Of a stretch of DNA of 64,000 bases, positions 60,689-64,000 are shown piece by piece; within the stretch, counting starts at the first letter, position 1; every line of letters begins with the position of its first letter. Source of the DNA: JANXXV01 sp038230275 (GTDB lineage Bacteria > Acidobacteriota > Terriglobia > Bryobacterales > Bryobacteraceae). Position numbers and translations under genes: made by a program. The notes beneath the pieces are model-generated. The model saw only the letters and a program-made list of their open reading frames with translations, was not told the origin of the DNA and did no database searches. The stretch lies in the NCBI GenBank assembly GCA_038230275.1, contig JBBRNO010000016.1, forward strand, positions 15,159 to 79,158, given 5' to 3'.

Positions 60689-63453
60689 GACGTCTAACCA
60701 TAGGGCTCCTGGTTCTACTGAGCCAGGCCTATGGCCAGACAGGCGACCCCTCGGAGTTCTTCGAGAAGCAAGTCCGTCCCATTCTTGCGAACCGCTGCCA
60801 GGGTTGCCACAATCCGAAGACGGGAAAAGCGGGACTCGACCTCACCAGTTCCAGCGGTTTTCATAGGGGTGCGGATACAGGACCTATCGTTGTGCCCGGC
60901 GACGTGGAAAACAGCCGCATTCTGCAAGTGGCGGGGTATGGTGAGCGCATCAAAATGCCGCCCACAGGCAGAATTAGCGAGGAAGAGTTCGGGGTTCTAC
61001 GCGAGTGGGTGAAGATGGGTGCACCCTGGCCTGCAACCCCCAATGAAGCCGCGGCTTCCGGCGTCACCAAGAAGAAAGGCTACTCCCAGGCGCAGAAGGA
61101 CTTCTGGTCCTTCCGCGCGCTACACCAACCGCCACCGCCCGCAGTCAAAGCAGAGGCATGGGTTCGTTCCCCCATTGATCGATTTGTTCTGGCGACGCTG
61201 GAAGCAAATCAACTCACGCCCGCACCAGCCGCCGACCCGCTTACTCTAATCCGCCGCGTCACGTTGGATCTCACCGGTCTGCCGCCATCGGAAGCCGAAG
61301 TCCGCGCCTTTCTCGCTGACCCGTCGCCGAACGCCTTCGCCATGTTGGTGGACCGGCTGATGGCCTCACCCAGATACGGCGAGAAATGGGGCCGCCACTG
61401 GCTGGATGTAGCTCGCTATGCCGATTCCACCGGGGCCGATGAGGATTACCGCTACCCGCACGCTTGGCGCTACCGCGACTACGTGATCGATGCGTTTAAT
61501 CACGACGTACCCTTCGACCGGTTCATGCGCGAACAGATTGCCGGAGACATGCTGCCGCCCCCTGCCGGACAGAACGTCAACACGGCCGGCATTGTGGCTA
61601 CCGGGTTCCTGGCGCTCGGCCCCAAACTGGTGGCTGAACAAGATAAGGTGAAAATGTTCTACGACATTGTGGACGAACAGATCGATGTCGCTGGCAAAGC
61701 CTTCTTAGGGCTCACCATTTCCTGTGCCCGTTGTCACGATCACAAGTTCGACCCCATCTCAACGAAGGACTACTATTCTCTGGCCTCAATTTTCGCCAGC
61801 ACCAAACAGCTGTCGCAGATTGAAGGCACCGTGTCAAAGCTCTATTTCGCGCCTCTTGTCGCCAAAGACGTCGCCGCGGAATACGAAGCGCATCAGAAGA
61901 GGCTGGCCGATAAGCAGAAGGAAATCGATGCTGTCATCAGTATAGAGGCCACGCGTTATCGCGATCAATGGTCGCCTCAGATGGCGAAATACATGATGGC
62001 CGCGCGGCGCGTGTACCAAGACGGAGAGCCAAAAGACGCGTCGCTCAAAGACACCATGCTGCAGCGGTGGGTGGATTATTTGAAGCCAACCAAGGAGCGC
62101 CGTCCGCATTTGGAGCCCTGGTACAAGGCGGATGCCGGGACGGCGCAGGAAGTTGCGACGCAATACCAGCGTGACTTCACTGCCGAAGCGTTACGGCGGT
62201 CGAAAGCACAGGCAGAGTTTCGCATTCGATCGGAGGAAGCACGTGCCCGTGGCGAAAAGCCTCCGCTGCCACTAAAGTTCCTGGCGGGGGAAAATCGCTT
62301 CTACACTGAAGTGGCCGCGGGTAAAGGTCCGTTAACCCTGCCTGCGAAAGAACCTGAGAAAGTCTACACAGAAGCGGCCCGGAAGAAGATCGACGCTTTG
62401 AAGGCCGACCTTCAGAAGATCAAGGACGCCGCACCGCCTGAGCCGCCGTTCGCCTGCGCCGTAGCGGAAGATCAGCCGGTGGAGCAGCGTGTCTTTCTGC
62501 GCGGCAACCCGGATTCAAAGGGCGATGCAGTCAGCAAGCGATTTCCCACCGTTCTCGCCGGCGAAGGACAGGCACCCATCAGCCAGGGCAGCGGCCGCAT
62601 GGAACTGGCAAACTGGCTGGCGGATGCGCGCAATCCCTTGCCGGCACGAGTGATGGCCAATCGAATCTGGCAAGGGCATTTTGGCCAGGGCTTGGTTCGC
62701 ACGCCCAACAACTTTGGAATCGCCGGCGAACGGCCCAGCCACCCTGAATTGCTGGATTGGCTGGCGGCGGAGTTCATCCGCCAGGGTTGGTCCATCAAGA
62801 AAATGCACCGGCTGATTCTGCTTTCGAATACCTATCAGATGAGCGCCGACGCCACGCCGGCGAAGCGTGAGAAAGATCCCGACGACCGGCTTCTCTCGCG
62901 GTTCGCCATCCGCAGAAAGACGGTGGAGGAGATTCGCGATTCTCTGCTGTTGCTGGACGGCAGCCTCGATTTGACCATGGGCGGTTCCCTGCAAAAGGGC
63001 GAAGGCACGGACAATGAATTCAGCGATGGCCGCAAGAGCATTCACCCGGATGATTCCAACCGGCGCACCGTGTACCTTGCTCTGCGGCGTTCGAACTTGG
63101 CGACACTGTTCACTCTGTACGATTTCGGCGATGCGACCACCAGCACGGAATATCGATCGCAAACCAACGTCGCTCCGCAAGCGCTATACATGATGAACAG
63201 CAAGTTCGTTACTGACCGTTCGCGCGGTGTGGCCAAGCAGCTACTGCAACAGGATCTGACCGACGAACGCCGAGTGAGCCGGGCCTGGATGAACATTCTG
63301 GGCCGCGAACCCAAACCCGATGAGATCCGCGCCGCCTTGCAGTACATCGCCGCGTTTCCAGCCAAGCCTGCAAACGACGAGGGACGCGTGCTCGCCTGGA
63401 CCAGCTTCTGCCGCTCGCTTGTCGCGTCAAACGATTTCATCTACGTCTATTGA
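60667..63453 (+). CDS. PSD1 (PSCyt1-DUF1549-DUF1553) secreted cytochrome-domain protein, second copy
   Basis: The 928-residue protein has a signal peptide (about 1-23, ending QAYGQ) and the PSCyt1 haem site CQGCH near residue 44, with a distal MPPTGRIS. DUF1549 follows with SPRYGEKWGRHWLDVARYADSTGADED and a CARCHDHKFDP haem-like site, then DUF1553 with NPLPARVMANRIWQGHFGQGLVRTPNNFG. A charged helical insert (about 405-600) separates them. It is a paralogue of the protein at 24989-27568, again followed by DUF1501. An electron-transfer role is suggested by the haem motifs; substrate unknown. Confidence 0.92.
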   Translation: MGRRFTLRRLTIGLLVLLSQAYGQTGDPSEFFEKQVRPILANRCQGCHNPKTGKAGLDLTSSSGFHRGADTGPIVVPGDVENSRILQVAGYGERIKMPPTGRISEEEFGVLREWVKMGAPWPATPNEAAASGVTKKKGYSQAQKDFWSFRALHQPPPPAVKAEAWVRSPIDRFVLATLEANQLTPAPAADPLTLIRRVTLDLTGLPPSEAEVRAFLADPSPNAFAMLVDRLMASPRYGEKWGRHWLDVARYADSTGADEDYRYPHAWRYRDYVIDAFNHDVPFDRFMREQIAGDMLPPPAGQNVNTAGIVATGFLALGPKLVAEQDKVKMFYDIVDEQIDVAGKAFLGLTISCARCHDHKFDPISTKDYYSLASIFASTKQLSQIEGTVSKLYFAPLVAKDVAAEYEAHQKRLADKQKEIDAVISIEATRYRDQWSPQMAKYMMAARRVYQDGEPKDASLKDTMLQRWVDYLKPTKERRPHLEPWYKADAGTAQEVATQYQRDFTAEALRRSKAQAEFRIRSEEARARGEKPPLPLKFLAGENRFYTEVAAGKGPLTLPAKEPEKVYTEAARKKIDALKADLQKIKDAAPPEPPFACAVAEDQPVEQRVFLRGNPDSKGDAVSKRFPTVLAGEGQAPISQGSGRMELANWLADARNPLPARVMANRIWQGHFGQGLVRTPNNFGIAGERPSHPELLDWLAAEFIRQGWSIKKMHRLILLSNTYQMSADATPAKREKDPDDRLLSRFAIRRKTVEEIRDSLLLLDGSLDLTMGGSLQKGEGTDNEFSDGRKSIHPDDSNRRTVYLALRRSNLATLFTLYDFGDATTSTEYRSQTNVAPQALYMMNSKFVTDRSRGVAKQLLQQDLTDERRVSRAWMNILGREPKPDEIRAALQYIAAFPAKPANDEGRVLAWTSFCRSLVASNDFIYVY

Positions 63454-63461
63454 GGAGACCC

Positions 63462-64000
63462 ATGCCGCAGCCTTTCCAACCTTCGCGCCGTCACATTTTG
63501 CGCCGTTCCGCGTGTGGTTTCGGAATGCTGGGACTGTCTTCTCTCCTCAGTGCCGCTGAAGCTTCAGACCCGCTGGCGCCGAAGCAGCCGCACTTTCCAG
63601 CGAAAGCAAAGCGCGTCATATTTCTGTTCATGCACGGTGGCCCGTCCCACCTGGATACGTTCGATCCAAAGCCCAGGCTGATCAAGGATCATGGCAAGCC
63701 GCTGCCCTTCAAACGTCCGCTGACGTTTGCTGAAGGCAGCACTGGTAACTTGCTGAAGTCGCCCTGGGAGTTTAAGAAATACGGCCAGAGCGGTCTCGAA
63801 ATCAGCGACCTGTTTCCCAACGTGGCCAAGCACGCGGACGATTTGTGCATCATCCGCTCCATGGTTGGGGACAGTGTTGCGCACGGCGGCGCCACGCTGC
63901 AACTGCACACCGGATCGAACACGTTCACGCGGCCTAGCATGGGCTCGTGGGTGATTTACGGCCTGGGCACGGAGAATCAAAATCTGCCGGCTTACATCAC
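63462..64000 (+). CDS. DUF1501 family Tat-exported protein, 5' part
   Basis: The gene runs off the right edge; 179 codons are visible. The ATG at 63462 has GAGGAG (63452-63457) upstream. A twin-arginine signal (SRRHILRRSACGFGMLGLSSLLS) is followed by the DUF1501 start: PHFPAKAKRVIFLFMHGGPSHLDTFDPKP, STGNLLKSPWEF and LCIIRSMVGDSVAHGGATLQLHTG. It is the partner of the PSD1 gene 8 bases upstream, mirroring the pair at 23590-27568. Confidence 0.92.
   Translation, partial: MPQPFQPSRRHILRRSACGFGMLGLSSLLSAAEASDPLAPKQPHFPAKAKRVIFLFMHGGPSHLDTFDPKPRLIKDHGKPLPFKRPLTFAEGSTGNLLKSPWEFKKYGQSGLEISDLFPNVAKHADDLCIIRSMVGDSVAHGGATLQLHTGSNTFTRPSMGSWVIYGLGTENQNLPAYI

Overview
The window is a high-GC, gene-dense bacterial chromosome segment. 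Its family content points to an Acidobacteriota of the Solibacter/Bryobacter type: two planctomycete-style PSD1-DUF1501 gene pairs, a VWFA-related pseudogene, a redoxin selenoprotein, an M81 peptidase, DUF4159, an apiosidase-like DUF4038 protein and a DUF362 Tat protein. This assignment is inferred from gene families; there is no rRNA in the window. No insertion sequence, phage or CRISPR array was recognised.

Layout. 1-921 (-): 5' end of a soluble transhydrogenase and a NarL-type response regulator. 1127-2882 (+): a probable selenocysteine-containing redoxin/DsbD-N fusion (in-frame TGA at 1355-1357 with a hairpin just downstream), a cupin and tRNA-Gly(TCC) with a clear sigma70-type promoter. 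2887-8500: a class III aminotransferase divergent from an M81 metallopeptidase, an MFS gene with an internal deletion, a polytopic membrane protein and an esterase remnant. 8523-15759: the defence-like accessory region described below. 15882-23600: GH44 glycosidase with PKD and FN3 domains, di-haem peroxidase, cupredoxin, hybrid histidine kinase, esterase and a PAP2/dual-specificity phosphatase. 23590-30342 (-): PSD1-DUF1501 pair, sulfite dehydrogenase with its cytochrome, second di-haem peroxidase. 30479-38230: GAF-fused glucan phosphorylase, DUF4159, SDR, phosphatase-fold protein, PaiB-like protein and a B3-type metallo-beta-lactamase fold protein. 38231-38913 holds no recognised gene. 38914-41207 (+): MerR regulator, FlbD, MotA, MotB. 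41243-48095 (-): RNase III, two secreted/TPR proteins, TonB receptor and two membrane proteins. 48149-52758 (+): GT2 glycosyltransferase, a large exported protein of unknown function and a papain-like protease. 52765-64000: DUF4038 protein, a decayed VWFA gene, then a long + strand run (creatininase family, MFS, unknown, DUF362, PKD protein, PSD1, DUF1501).

The most notable region is 8523-15759. A three-gene operon encodes (1) a CHAT caspase-fold protease fused to a SIR2-like domain, (2) a STAND-type P-loop ATPase with a coiled coil and one transmembrane helix, and (3) a gingipain-like (C25/caspase-fold) protease. Four bases away, tail to tail, lies a retron-type reverse transcriptase. Upstream of it I find a candidate msr-msd RNA: an 18-bp a1/a2 helix, a correctly placed AGC branch site, two msr hairpins and an msd hairpin. 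All G-U pairs in the helices are compatible only with the strand that carries the RT. Both the protease/SIR2/STAND operon and the retron look like anti-phage modules. Whether they form one system is inference.

Several genes are in decay (MFS at 5761, esterase at 8195, VWFA at 54262), the first and last through loss of a central segment. Energy and redox genes are frequent: two di-haem peroxidases, cupredoxin, sulfite dehydrogenase, selenoredoxin and PSCyt-domain proteins. This suits an aerobic soil heterotroph that degrades polysaccharides (GH44, DUF4038, acetyl-esterase type hydrolase, TonB receptor).
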